This document shows, piece by piece, positions 54,841-64,000 of a DNA stretch of 64,000 nucleotides. Under the pieces are notes generated by a model. The model saw only the letters and a program-made list of their open reading frames with translations. It was not told where the DNA came from and made no database searches. This DNA is from Taudactylus pleione (taxonomy: Eukaryota; Chordata; Amphibia; Anura; Myobatrachidae): assembly GCA_031769625.1 (NCBI GenBank), contig JAUIMM010000016.1:17189001-17253000 (forward strand), in the 5' to 3' direction. Numbering within the stretch: the stretch's first letter is position 1; every line of letters starts with the position of its first letter. The position numbers were made by a program, and so were the translations under genes.

Positions 54841-57800
54841 TTCATCAGGAGTGTGCTTTTTTAATAAGTGTATATCATGACTGAAGTCGTGAATGACAAC
54901 ACCGAGGAGCTATATGAAACAATCAACTTAGCTAAACTTACACCAGGACAGGTTTTGTCTTTTTCGGAGTCAGAGGCTGAATCAATATTGTTCGAGGAGC
55001 ATTTTGAAGATACTAGTAGCAAATCTGTTGAACAGCTGTACAAAGAATTGTTGTTTGAAACAAAGGGAGACGGTTTATTTGTGTCATGGGATTACACTAA
55101 GTGATTATTATAAGGACAAGCGCATTCCTAGAGGATTTAGGGTGAAAAATTGCCCTACGATAGGACGGCATAACGTATCTTTCTGCAAGCGGTGGATAGC
55201 CGTGCTTAACAAGTGCAGTTACGATTTTATACTTCTCGTCATAGAGGAAGCAGGACGGGAGCTTAATTGCATGAAAGAAAAAATATCTGTTTTTGACACC
55301 TCACATAAAGACATATTGGAGTCTGATAGTGGCACTAATTGGAAGGAGAAATTGAATGTCCAAATGGCCATATGTAAACGAGACCTGATCCTATTCAAGA
55401 AAAATAAACTCAGTAAGGTCATTAACGATTATGACCAAAACAGAGTTTACCAGTGGATACGTGGTGGCCACAGTGATCGAGGGAGACCATTTAGAAGGTC
55501 TAATCGATGCTTTGCTCCTGATTCAGATTCCGTACATGAGGGTGTTACAACTAGTGACTCAGATTCTGCTGACACTAGTGGTCGTTTGCCATTGACACAA
55601 GTCTCTTTAGGAATGTGCACCTGAGGATCGGGACTCGAGCTAGGAGAAACCACAGGCGGGGGGGCCAGTGGTCGCGGCAGAAGAAGAGCGGGACGACCGT
55701 CTCTCCAAAGGAGACGTTAGTATTCAACCTCTCTGCACATCCACTAATGGAAACCGAACTGAAAGTTTTATCAAGGGGATTATCATTTGTTCCCACTACC
55801 CATTTCAATGGTTTAGAGTGGGAGGTGGAACACTTTAAATTACAGTGGCAATTAAAGCTTCGTGAACATTTTAACAAATCTACACCAGCACCCGTTCCCC
55901 CTTCTTCTGATATTCCAATAAAATAATCCCTATACAGAATAATCTTAATGCTCTTGAATTTCAAGCCTTAAAAGACCTTTCAACCTACACTGACATTTTA
56001 ATACAGCACGCTAATAAAGGTGGGTCGATTGCCATACAAGACCTGACCAATTATAAGGCTGAAATCGAATGTCAATTAAGCGACAACACAGTCTACAAAC
56101 TATTGGATGCAGATCCCACTAAGACTTTTAGTACAGAATTGGTGACCTGTTTACAGTCTGCGGCTGATAGGGGCCTTATTTCCCAGGAATTTTGTGTTGC
56201 TTTGGTCCCCAAACATCCTGTGACTCCTGTATTGTATACCCTCCCCAAGGAACACAAGTGTTTGGACAACCCTCTGGGCCGCATTATTGCGGCCCATGGG
56301 GGTATACCACCGCATTTCTTAATAAAATAGAAGCATTAGGAATGATTACTCCGAATTGCTGGTTATGTAGTATTGATGTGATGAATTTATATACCATCAT
56401 ACCCAATGGTGAGGGTATTGAAGCTGTACGTAGACTAGCCACTGCTAATCCTTTGTATCAGGGCCCTGATATAGATCTATTGCTGGAACTTCTTGGTATG
56501 ATTCTCACTCGTAACTTCTTTCTCTATGATAGGAAACTATATTTACAGCTTAGCGGGTATGCGATGGGGTCGAATGTGGCCCCATCGTACGCCGACGCAT
56601 ATATGTTTCAGATTGAGAACTATGTCTTCTTTTCTAGAGAGGAAGTTGCAAAGTCTATTATCCTCTTCACCAGATATATAAATTATTTATTTCTTATTTG
56701 GTCAGGATCAAAAGAAAGTTTCATGGCACTTATGGATGAACACAACACAACATGCAGTCCTGTAAAATTTACATAGACACTATGGATTGTGAGAAAGTAA
56801 ATTTTCTTGATGTGTCTATCTCAAAAAGAGGGGATTATTACGACAACACTGTTAGTAAACCCACTGATAGAAACTCATTATTGCATGCCAACAGTATTCA
56901 CCCTAGGCCGCCAAATTATGGGCTACCATATTCCCAATTCATCCGAGCTAGGCAACTTTGCAGTGATGCGGAGGATGTGGTTGTGCATATTGACGTTCAA
57001 CTTGATAAATTTATCTCTAGAAGATATGATAGATATTATATAAGGCTTAAGAGCGAGCACTGGTGATACCTAGGGCTAAGTTATTGTGTACAAAGGACAG
57101 GGCTGCTGGGAATCAGCGTTTTCCTTGGGTCAATCATTATAATGTGAGGAGCAATGATATGCACTATATTACTAAACAATTATGGCCTATTGTACAAAAT
57201 GATGATGAGCTAAAATTAGGTGATACCACCATCATGCCTTGTTATGGTCGTGGCAATAATATTTGTGGCGGGCTGGTTCATACCGATATTTCTAAGTTTA
57301 ACACAGTGGAACCTGAATATTTCTTGAGTCAATGGAAAGGTTGTTTCAAGTGTCTAAACTGTTTGACATGTCGCTATTTGACGACTGGTGACTCATTTTG
57401 TCACCCGTATAGTGGCAAGAGATATATGATACGATATAGACTTAGCTGTACAAGCAAGTTTATCATTTATCTCATCACTTGTCCCTGTGGGCTGAGCTAT
57501 GTGGGGAAGACGGACCGTAATTTACGGGAACGGATGGCCCTGCTTCGCTCAGCTATCAGGGTAGCAATTATAGCCGGTACTAGTGACTAGCCTGTAGCGA
57601 GACATTTCACTCAGGCTGATAAAGAAAAAAACCTAGCGCCAATAGAATAGAAAAATCTGACAATAATTCAGCAGTCAAATAAGGTTATGTCAACCTTATT
57701 AATTGGAGTAGAGCAAAGAGAAAGACTGCGCTCTAGAGTCTATGCCGGGACATCAGTTCAAAACATACAATAGAATAAAAACAGCATTTTATTGTAATAA

Positions 57801-58751
57801 GGCTATACGCCAATTCAAAAATTGTATACACAATAAATTACATGCAAGAGAGTTGATCAGACTCTCAGTATTAAGACAATAAATATATACACGAATGACA
57901 CAAAGAGGTATAGTTAACCAATCTATATTGGAGTGTACCAATATAGAAACACTGAAAATGATGATACTAGTGACCCTGGAGATCCTTAGTAGTGAGAAAG
58001 GTCTCGTATATAAATGACCAGATAAGGTATGTCCAACCTTCTAAGGAAAGTCTCGTATAGAATTCAATATAGGGAGTATATCAAAGTAATAATAAAGATT
58101 CTTTCTCCTGAAGGTACTTTGTCAATATCTCAATGCTGTATATATCGCAGCTGATTGAAACACATTTATAATAAAAATATCAACATTCAGCCTCCTCCAA
58201 CATATATATATATACACACGGCTGTGTCTCTGTAAGCACAGCAATAGCCGTGGGGATGTAGAACTAGAGCCGTAGGTAGCAGGATAAGTTAATATAGGCC
58301 AGGTATGTACCATCGACGTGAGGTGATACCAGCTACCAGCCCACTCCAGAGTATGCCAAATACCTCATAGCAAATTCTCAGCAGCCGGGACACTGTAAGG
58401 TGAAAGACGTGAATGATGTTTTACACCTGTAGATGTTGCGCCAGCTGACATCCGTCTCAGTGCGGCGCTGATGCAGACAATGCCAGACCGTGAGGTCCCT
58501 CGGCTCTAAATAGCAGCCGGGTGATGGTCGTGTCAGTGAAGTAGCGGTCATACAATGAATACTGAGGTGAGCAAGAGGTGAGCGTCCCAGAGGCTCAGTT
58601 AGTAGATACAATCTCCGCTATTTAAGCAGTAGGACTCCCGATGGACCGGAGGATGGTCAGAGTAACAGTTGCCAGCTTGTCTTTTTGGAGGCGTGCAGAC
58701 GGACGCTGAATGTAGATAGCAGGTAAGGTCTCCAGGCACCGACAGGGAACG

Positions 58752-58790
58752 ACAACGCGTTTCGGCTACTACTGTAGCCTTTTTCAAGTC
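58752..58790 (-). ncRNA. Hammerhead-like motif in the nested PLE-like insertion
   Basis: On the minus strand: CTTGAAAAAGGCTAC, a short loop, GTAGCCGAAACGCGTTG. The 3-prime side (GCC-GAAAC-GCGTT) fits a hammerhead, but the 5-prime side is CUUGAAA rather than CUGANGA, so activity is doubtful. Confidence 0.45.
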
Positions 58791-59039
58791 AAGTGTTCCC
58801 CATTGTCCATTACATGGTATAAATAGCCCTAGAACACAGCTAATTGATTAGTTAATTAGTTCAGTCTGGTCTGTTTTGTCCATAGAGCTCATTAAGAGTT
58901 CAATTCTGCAGGTTTGTAGTTACTCCCAGTGGATCTCATACTATCATTAGCAGCTTCTAAAGAACTCAGGTAAAAATTAACCATTAAACCACAAACCGAC
59001 TAATATGTAGTTCTACTATACCAATAGTTAATAGAATAT

Positions 59040-59120
59040 TGAATTGATATAAACGTATGTATACACATATACATATGTATATATATATATATGTACATAC
59101 ATATACACACATAAAGATAA
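59040..59120. repeat. AC/AT-rich microsatellite
   Basis: Interleaved 'atacacatatacatatgtatatatata' sequence with a TATATATATATATG palindromic core. Confidence 0.8.
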
Positions 59121-59571
59121 ATGATAATTAATTATTAAATAAATATTAAAAAATATATCGCTACATAAAAAGATAATATAGACCACTCAGGCTGGTCACA
59201 ATTTATCTGCATTACGTTACATCATCATTGATCATATTCCGGCCTCCATTAGAGGTGGTAATCGCTCACTAAAACTATTGCAGTGTGAATTGCGCTGGAT
59301 TCAACAATTGGGTACATATTCCCCTAAAGGGCTTAATGAGAATCTAGGGCTTCACTGCTTCTTATAGCTTTATAGTTCTAGTAAATAATTTGCCTTTACC
59401 AGTCGTACTCTTTACCTTAGAATATTTATCCCTGTGCTGTAAATGCTAATATTTCTTCTTTTTGATATTAGATATAAGCCTGTAATGTGTCACAATTATG
59501 TATATGTTATGATCCTATTTGTTCAGATCGAGTCTCACTGTCTACAGACATCTGTCCGGGTTATGTACTGA

Positions 59572-59998
59572 GGGCCTGATTCAGACCAGGTCGCAAGCGC
59601 TGAGTGCTCTCCACCGGGTCGATGGTGGCCCACAGCGCATGCGCACGACGGAGCCGGCTCCATTATGCGCATGCGCGAGACCCGGCTAGCGATGGGCAAT
59701 TTGTCACTCCAGGTCTCGCACCAAAGGGGGCGAGCTGTCGATGGTGAGTGACAGCTCGCCCCCTTTGGTGGGCGGGCCATGGGGGTGGCTGCCCAAACGG
59801 AGGCGTTCCCGAGGGAATACTTGCTGTTTGGGGACGGCCCCACTGACATCACGAGTGATGTCAGTGGAGAGCTTCCGGCTCTGTTAGAGCCGAAAGGTCT
59901 CTGGGGCTTGCGATGAATGAGACCCTACCACAAGTGTCTCGTCGCAAGCCCGATGGTCGCGAGCGCTCTGTCAGAGCGAGCGGCTCTGAATCAGGCCC
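59572..59998. mobile_element. MITE (427 bp), TIR GGGCCTGATTCAGA, in PLE-2 right pLTR
   Basis: GGGCCTGATTCAGACCAGG and GGCTCTGAATCAGGCCC are the ends. TGA precedes and AGA follows, against TACTGAATCTG in the uninterrupted left pLTR, so a 3 bp duplication with one change. Long inner stems include GAGTGACAGCTCGCCCCCTT against its upstream inverse. Confidence 0.9.
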
Positions 59999-60357
59999 AG
60001 AATCTGTTTTGATTAATAGGCTACTTACCTGTTCTTATTTGTGTAGATTCGTTATATTAGTATTTGTATTATTTTGAGGTGTTTAAGTTTCATGAGTCTT
60101 TGTCATGTTTGTTTTTTCCCTTTTCTTGTATGTATATTTCAGATTTATTTATGTTTATTGTGTATACTTGTATCTATGGCAGCATAAGATTAGGTGGGTG
60201 GACCTGGATTGCGTGGCTTACGTGTTCTGAGCCTACGTTGCACGTGATATGTGGACGCGGCAGTGACGTCATCTGATAGCAGCCCCCTCCGGTCTGGCAG
60301 CCATGGGTGAGCACACAAGGTGGGGATATAAGGTGTTATTTGGCATGTATTGTTTTA

Positions 60358-60394
60358 TACCCTGATGACGATATATTAAATATCGAAACGTTGG
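60358..60394 (+). ncRNA. Hammerhead-ribozyme-like motif, PLE-2 right pLTR
   Basis: CTGATGA at 60362-60368, then C, helix GATAT with loop ATTAA closing as ATATC, GAAAC at 60385-60389, and GTTGG. It is the cleanest of the motifs in the window, again with one extra C after CUGAUGA. GTTG offers a GUU-type site in place of GUC. Confidence 0.65.
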
Positions 60395-60540
60395 CTATTA
60401 TTCCTGCTCCTGTGACATTTTATTGAACTGAGTGCCACCGTCTTCGATCTGTATTTGTGGGCCTGAGAGGCACCTATGGAAGGCACCAGGACATTATATA
60501 TATACATGGGAGTGCCGCCCTAACCTGGATTTTATATATA

Positions 60541-60680
60541 TATATATATAATATATATATATACATATATATATATATACATATGTATGTATATTAAACA
60601 TGCACACACATATATAAAATATATATGTAGCAAACACTAACACACACATATACAGAATACACACACCTAAACACATACAT
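60541..60680. repeat. (TA)n/(CA)n microsatellite at the PLE-2 right edge
   Basis: Runs of TA with CATATGTATG words, then CACACACATATA. It contains the right copy of the candidate 29 bp target duplication. Confidence 0.85.
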
Positions 60681-60689
60681 ACTCACTAA

Positions 60690-61970
60690 CACATCCTGTA
60701 TACTTGTGGCACCCCACCAACACCCTGTGTTCCTAACCACACTGATGTGCCTCTATGAAAATGTAAAATATTAATGTGACTCCTGCCATTGTCTAATATA
60801 GGGCTTGATTTAACTGGTTTCAATAAGGTTCAAGGACTATTTGCACTGCCCCCTCAGTGGTGGTGGACGTCAGGGGACCAGTGAATACTGTAGCAGGCTC
60901 AAGGATTTGAACTAGAGAAAAATGGCAGTTGGTGTGGGCAGTTGGTGAGGTAGCTGGACAAGAGAAGGGGCTGCGCTGCCTTGATGCTTACGCTGAGGGC
61001 AGCGGCCGTACTCCGGGACGAGCAGCGGAGGTCTCTGAGGCGGGGAACATCCAATGGGACTAAGCTGTGTCATCCGGGGAGGTTCTGAGAACAATCAGCA
61101 TAAGAGGGGTGTGTCGGATGACCCCTAAGGGAGTGCCTTAGACGGAGCTGCGGAAATATAGAGAGACTAAGCTTGTAAAGGAGCCGGAGGTTGAGAGCTG
61201 ATACTAGAGGAGTAAGAAAACTGCTGCAACCTCAACAAATAGACACTCAGTGACATTAGCTCTTATTAACTGGAGGCCTACAGTTGTCCACCATTACATA
61301 TGCACAGCAGTCCCTTCAGAGATCAGCTTGGGGTTTATAGACTACATTCATAATAGTAAAATTAACCCCCTGATACCACATATTGGATGTTAGGTACAAC
61401 AGTTACCAGCAGTGTTAGGGTGACACTTCCCTGCCAGCACTTGTAATACTATGAACTAAGGTTGCTAAGCAGAGAAGGAACTGACTGTAATACCAACACC
61501 ATCGCAGCAGGATCATTTACAGAGGATTACAGTGTTGCATTAAATACAGACAAGTACTGTATGTAGCTGGAACAGTTTAAGAACTGTTCTTCATATCCCG
61601 GGCAACGAAGGGTGCACCCTATTAACTATTTCAGCGCTGAACTAGCATTGTATGAGACATGTCAAGTGCAGTAGTGTGAGGAAAACATTTTCCTAAAAAG
61701 GTGTATAGAAAACCTTGCAATTGTATTCTTGATGTAACCTTGTCCGTTTATCATACTCACGTGAGGTTTTTGTATATATTTTAGAGATGTTAGGGGAATT
61801 GCAAAATTAGTCATTTGTTAATTGCCACTAGAGCATACTTACCCATTTATAGTTTGCAGGTTCGAAGTCCAGAGTTCGCTAGTGATCTGCAGGTTTCTGA
61901 AAAAATAAAATAAACATAAGAAAGGATTCACTATTGCCATCTTTATTGTTATACTATGTTGTCTGATTAT
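60690..61970. other. No recognisable gene
   Basis: No terminal repeats, arrays or domain-bearing frames were found. Candidate single-copy DNA. Confidence 0.4.
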
Positions 61971-61974
61971 ATTG

Positions 61975-62130
61975 TGAAGACCACTGGGCTGGGCTGACTA
62001 GCGGTCAGGGCTGACCCCTATGTCATTTGTCCCCTGTATTTAGCACTACCAGTACTGGGGCTCCATAGCCCGGGGCTGGTTAGTATTTTTGGGAGACGGC
62101 CACGCCATTTATTTTTTTTTGCACTGTTTT
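61975..62130. repeat. Fragment related to the palindromic repeat of hAT element 2
   Basis: GACTAGCGGTCAGGGCTGA, GTCCCCTGTATTTAGCAC and GGGGCTCCATAGCCCGGGGC correspond, inverted, to blocks at 25130-25560. Confidence 0.6.
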
Positions 62131-62139
62131 TATTTTTAA

Positions 62140-62345
62140 ACACAGAAGCACAGGGGGCGGGGCCTAATGATGCAGTTTTTGATAATCGCGTAATTGGTCC
62201 CCACCCACTATTTAAATTTGCATGATTCACTGCATTTTGCTGCAAAGAGGTAGTGCATAAAGACACGGATAGTCCAGTACCGCCCCCATCACTGCCCACC
62301 TGCATCTCCTAAGTTTTCCCGGAGATGAAATTATTAAAGTTAGCA
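62140..62345 (-). repeat. Interspersed repeat 'CTCCCGG' family, copy 4
   Basis: GGGGGCGGGGCCTAATGATG, GCGTAATTGGTCCCCACCC and the end TCCCGGAGATGAAATT...GCAAGTATGC match the family in reverse orientation. Confidence 0.5.
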
Positions 62346-62539
62346 AGTATGCTGTAACACTGTAATCCCCTTCTACTCAGTCCTAAGACCCAATATAAAA
62401 ATGAAGTCAATCTGAATACATGCAGTGATGGTAGCAGAATACATGGACGTTGAGCGGTGGTGATACAGAGTCTTTACGTGTACTCAGCACGTCCTTACTA
62501 TCCGGAGGATGGCAGAGGAAGATGTGCAATAATGACTAA

Positions 62540-62900
62540 GGGCGAGATGTACTAAGCATCGCATTCGTGATTCGGGACACCCCACCTCTCTTTAGTTGAT
62601 TACCGCAGTATGTATCTAGATTATCGGAAAGGATAGCTCTCCCGATAAGAGCTGTCCATTGTGATAACCCCAGACAGAGGAACTTCTGCGTTTAACACCC
62701 AGAAGTCCCTCTGGTGTCCTTTGGAGCATGCGCAGAAGGCCGCAGGCCGCGGGGGGTGATGGTGGGGATCCGATTGGATCCCTCTCAGGGTGAGCATCCT
62801 GGAAAGAAGCACATAGGCTTATATTAGGTAATGCCACCTGAAGATGGCGTTACCCACCGGGACGATGCATTCTTTTGCTTTGTACATATGGGGTATGCAA
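62540..62900. mobile_element. MITE copy, GGGCGAGATGTACTAAG end
   Basis: The left end follows TAA and matches the 34250-34535 element in inverse orientation, including GATCCGATTGGATCCCTCTC and GGTAATGCCACCTGAAGATGGCGTTACC. The right end is not recognisable. Confidence 0.65.
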
Positions 62901-63071
62901 TAAATCTGATTGTGTTGCATAAGTGTTAAAAATTGCTGTCAGCAATGCCGCATATCACTGCAATAAGGTTTTCATGGGTATGTATGAACTGTGCAACCCC
63001 CAGAGGTGGGAGTATCAGCAATGCAGATCTGTATGACACTATATAATATCTGTGTTTTTAGTTCTTCTTAT

Positions 63072-63385
63072 GCGGGCCATACACGGTACAATAGACACTG
63101 TGCGGCGCAACGTGGGATCCGACATCTGACATATCAGGCAGTCCCCACACATGGTGCAATTGGGTGGCCGACCGCCCGATATGCCGGCTCCAACCTCCCA
63201 CACTGGCATAGCACTGCATAGGATTGCACATCGCATTACCTAATCGACTGAAGATCAGGGGGTGCGATGTATGACCACATGGATGGGTGCTTGGCCTGAC
63301 ATCAGGCCCATACACGGTGCAATATAGCAGCCAAATCACACCAATCCGTCGGATTGGCTGCTTTATGGCACCGTGTATGGGCCGC
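63072..63385. mobile_element. MITE(s) with GCGGGCCATACACGGT ends
   Basis: GCGGGCCATACACGGTACAA and CACCGTGTATGGGCCGC are inverted ends. A further GGCCCATACACGGTGCAA at about 63307 suggests two related units nested or side by side. Confidence 0.7.
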
Positions 63386-63673
63386 TTTAGTCTTCATTTC
63401 CCATTAAGACAAATCTCTTCTCATAGACACTGAACACCCTATGAATGAATGGATTAATGGACATTGTGTGTGGGGAGACGCTCAATTATCACCAGTAGTA
63501 GAGCCCCTGTGAATTCATTTAATGCCCACATAGGAGACAGCTGACATTCAGACAGACATCAATTTAAGGTTCCCTAATCTGCAGCTGGTTCCTGACCGAT
63601 GCCTGATCTGCCAGTTACTGTGTGACAGCAGCTTATCAGCACCTCCAGCTGCTCCTCACTCCTTAAGTAGAAC

Positions 63674-63749
63674 CTGATTGGTTGCTATGGGCAACATCAC
63701 TTCTAAACTCACTTCTAAAAACTCTCACTTTAGTAAATTTACCCCTAAG
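63674..63749. mobile_element. Truncated hairpin MITE
   Basis: CTGATTGGTTGCTATGGGCA through CTTTAGTAAATTTACCCCT is the right half of the MITE at 49973-50169. Confidence 0.88.
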
Positions 63750-63913
63750 ACAGCCTTGTCTCCATATCTGCACCAGCTGCGGGCCACCCACTATAATCGG
63801 AGCTGCCAGGCCACTGCCTGTTTAGCTGTCAGTGATTACACGTCAAGTGACTTTCATACTACCTGACGTGGAAGCACTGACAGCTGAACGGGCAGGGTCC
63901 GGGCAGTGTGCCG

Positions 63914-64000
63914 CAGGGCCGTAGCTAGGGTAGTGCGGCCGGTGCCATCACACAGGGCACCGCAGGTCAGGTGGCACTGTTTGGGCCTGTCAAATTTCTG
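63914..64000. mobile_element. Left end of a hAT, cut by the window edge
   Basis: CAGGGCCGTAGCTAGGGTAG and CACAGGGCAC match the left end of the 47864-48580 element. The rest lies beyond the window. Confidence 0.7.

Larger units (their letters stand above)
57619..59183 (-). mobile_element. PLE-like non-autonomous insertion (1565 bp), TSD CACTCAGGCTG
   Basis: CACTCAGGCTG lies on both sides (57608-57618, 59184-59194) and splits the GIY-YIG gene of PLE-2. The minus strand holds a hammerhead-like motif (58752-58790), a CAATAAAATGCTGTTTTTAT segment near its 3-prime end and a terminal GGCGCTAGGTTTTTTTC. There is no long frame. Terminal duplication length, T-rich end and ribozyme-like motif suggest a non-autonomous PLE; the class is an inference. 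Confidence 0.8.
54868..59367 (+). pseudogene. PLE-2 RT and GIY-YIG protein, multiply broken
   Basis: The start is the Met at 54868. After a frameshift near 55080 come Neptune-type motifs RIPRGFRV and FCKRW.AVLNKCSYDF, then a Ser/Asp-rich linker. Further shifts near 55615 and 55925 precede LSRGLSFVPTTHFNG and QHANKGGSIAIQD. RT motifs LYTLPKEHK, IDVMNLYTIIPNGEG and AMGSNVAPSYADAYMF follow, with about 35 codons deleted near 56310. The catalytic box reads RYINY (Asn 56681-56683, Tyr 56684-56686) where RYIDD is expected, so both catalytic Asp are lost. The Cys-rich linker (CFKCLNCLTCRY) and nuclease (IYLITCPCGLSYVGKT, LRERMALLRSAI) continue until an insertion at 57619. The nuclease end (IDHIPASIRGGNRSLKLLQCELRWI) resumes after 59195 and stops at 59365-59367. 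Confidence 0.93.
59453..60540 (+). repeat. PLE-2 right pLTR
   Basis: Shares TTTGATATTAGATATAAGCC through TGTCCGGGTTATGT with 49893-50210 and the rest with 54311-54840. It carries the complete hammerhead-like motif and is split by a 427 bp MITE. Confidence 0.9.
49893..60593 (+). mobile_element. PLE-2: Penelope-like element with direct pLTRs and nested insertions
   Basis: A left pLTR (49893-~54840) and right pLTR (~59453-60540) are direct repeats once insertions are removed. Between them lies a decayed RT/GIY-YIG gene. The flanking 29-mers starting TTAAACA (49864-49892 and 60594-60622) are identical but for one base, a candidate target duplication. Four later insertions are visible: a MITE (49973-50169), a Harbinger element (50233-54307), a PLE-like element (57619-59183) and a MITE (59572-59998). 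Confidence 0.88.

Noticed and set aside
55447..55964. Minus-strand frames of 68-129 codons opposite PLE-2
   Set aside because: They are antisense shadows of the Neptune coding region, whose plus-strand motifs are recognisable.

Overview
The window looks like intergenic or intronic DNA from a repeat-rich vertebrate, most plausibly a frog or toad with a large genome. I infer this from the mix of elements: Neptune-type Penelope-like retroelements (PLEs) with a GIY-YIG nuclease, a DD34E Tc1-like element, a PIF/Harbinger element with a Myb/SANT partner gene, several hAT elements, and many hairpin-rich MITEs of the 'GGCCTGATTCAGAGC' and 'GGCCTATTCAT' types. I see no host protein-coding gene, rRNA gene or intact tRNA gene that I can support. 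Nearly all long reading frames are transposon fragments or translations of minisatellites.

Layout. 0-16 kb: MITEs (two full-length 599 bp sisters at 2.6 and 5.5 kb, others at 11.5, 12.9 and 15.2 kb), a composite repeat carrying a variable 'GGGGCAYTACTACTG' tandem array (1.1, 7.3 and 10.4 kb), and a separate repeat with a telomere-like GGTTAGG core (1.9, 6.2 and 13.7 kb). 16-27 kb: four members of one hAT family, three with clear 8 bp target-site duplications. One encodes an acidic N-terminus plus a BED zinc finger but no catalytic core. 27-34.9 kb: mostly unrecognised DNA with a tandem duplication, two MITEs and a 31 bp minisatellite. 34.9-36.6 kb: a complete Tc1-like copy with a frameshifted transposase. 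36.6-43.0 kb: PLE-1, with ~1.05 kb inverted terminal repeats, a decayed RT/GIY-YIG gene, and a second foldback element inserted in the gene with a 14 bp duplication. 43.0-49.8 kb: a small PLE foldback, MITEs, minisatellites and a short hAT with an 8 bp duplication. 49.9-60.6 kb: PLE-2, with direct terminal repeats. Its left repeat carries a MITE and a whole ~4.1 kb Harbinger element. Its gene carries a third PLE-like insertion with an 11 bp duplication, and its right repeat carries a MITE. 60.6-64 kb: unrecognised DNA, MITE copies and the edge of another hAT.

How the parts relate. The paired terminal repeats and the target-site duplications let the order of insertion be read directly. PLE-2 landed first. 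A small MITE, the Harbinger element, a PLE foldback and a 427 bp MITE then landed in it, each leaving its joint visible against the other terminal repeat or the interrupted reading frame. The PLE terminal repeats carry hammerhead-ribozyme-like motifs (CUGANGA, a helix, then GAAAC). All three transposase genes and both RT genes are visibly broken. The Harbinger Myb/SANT-like gene is the best-preserved coding unit.
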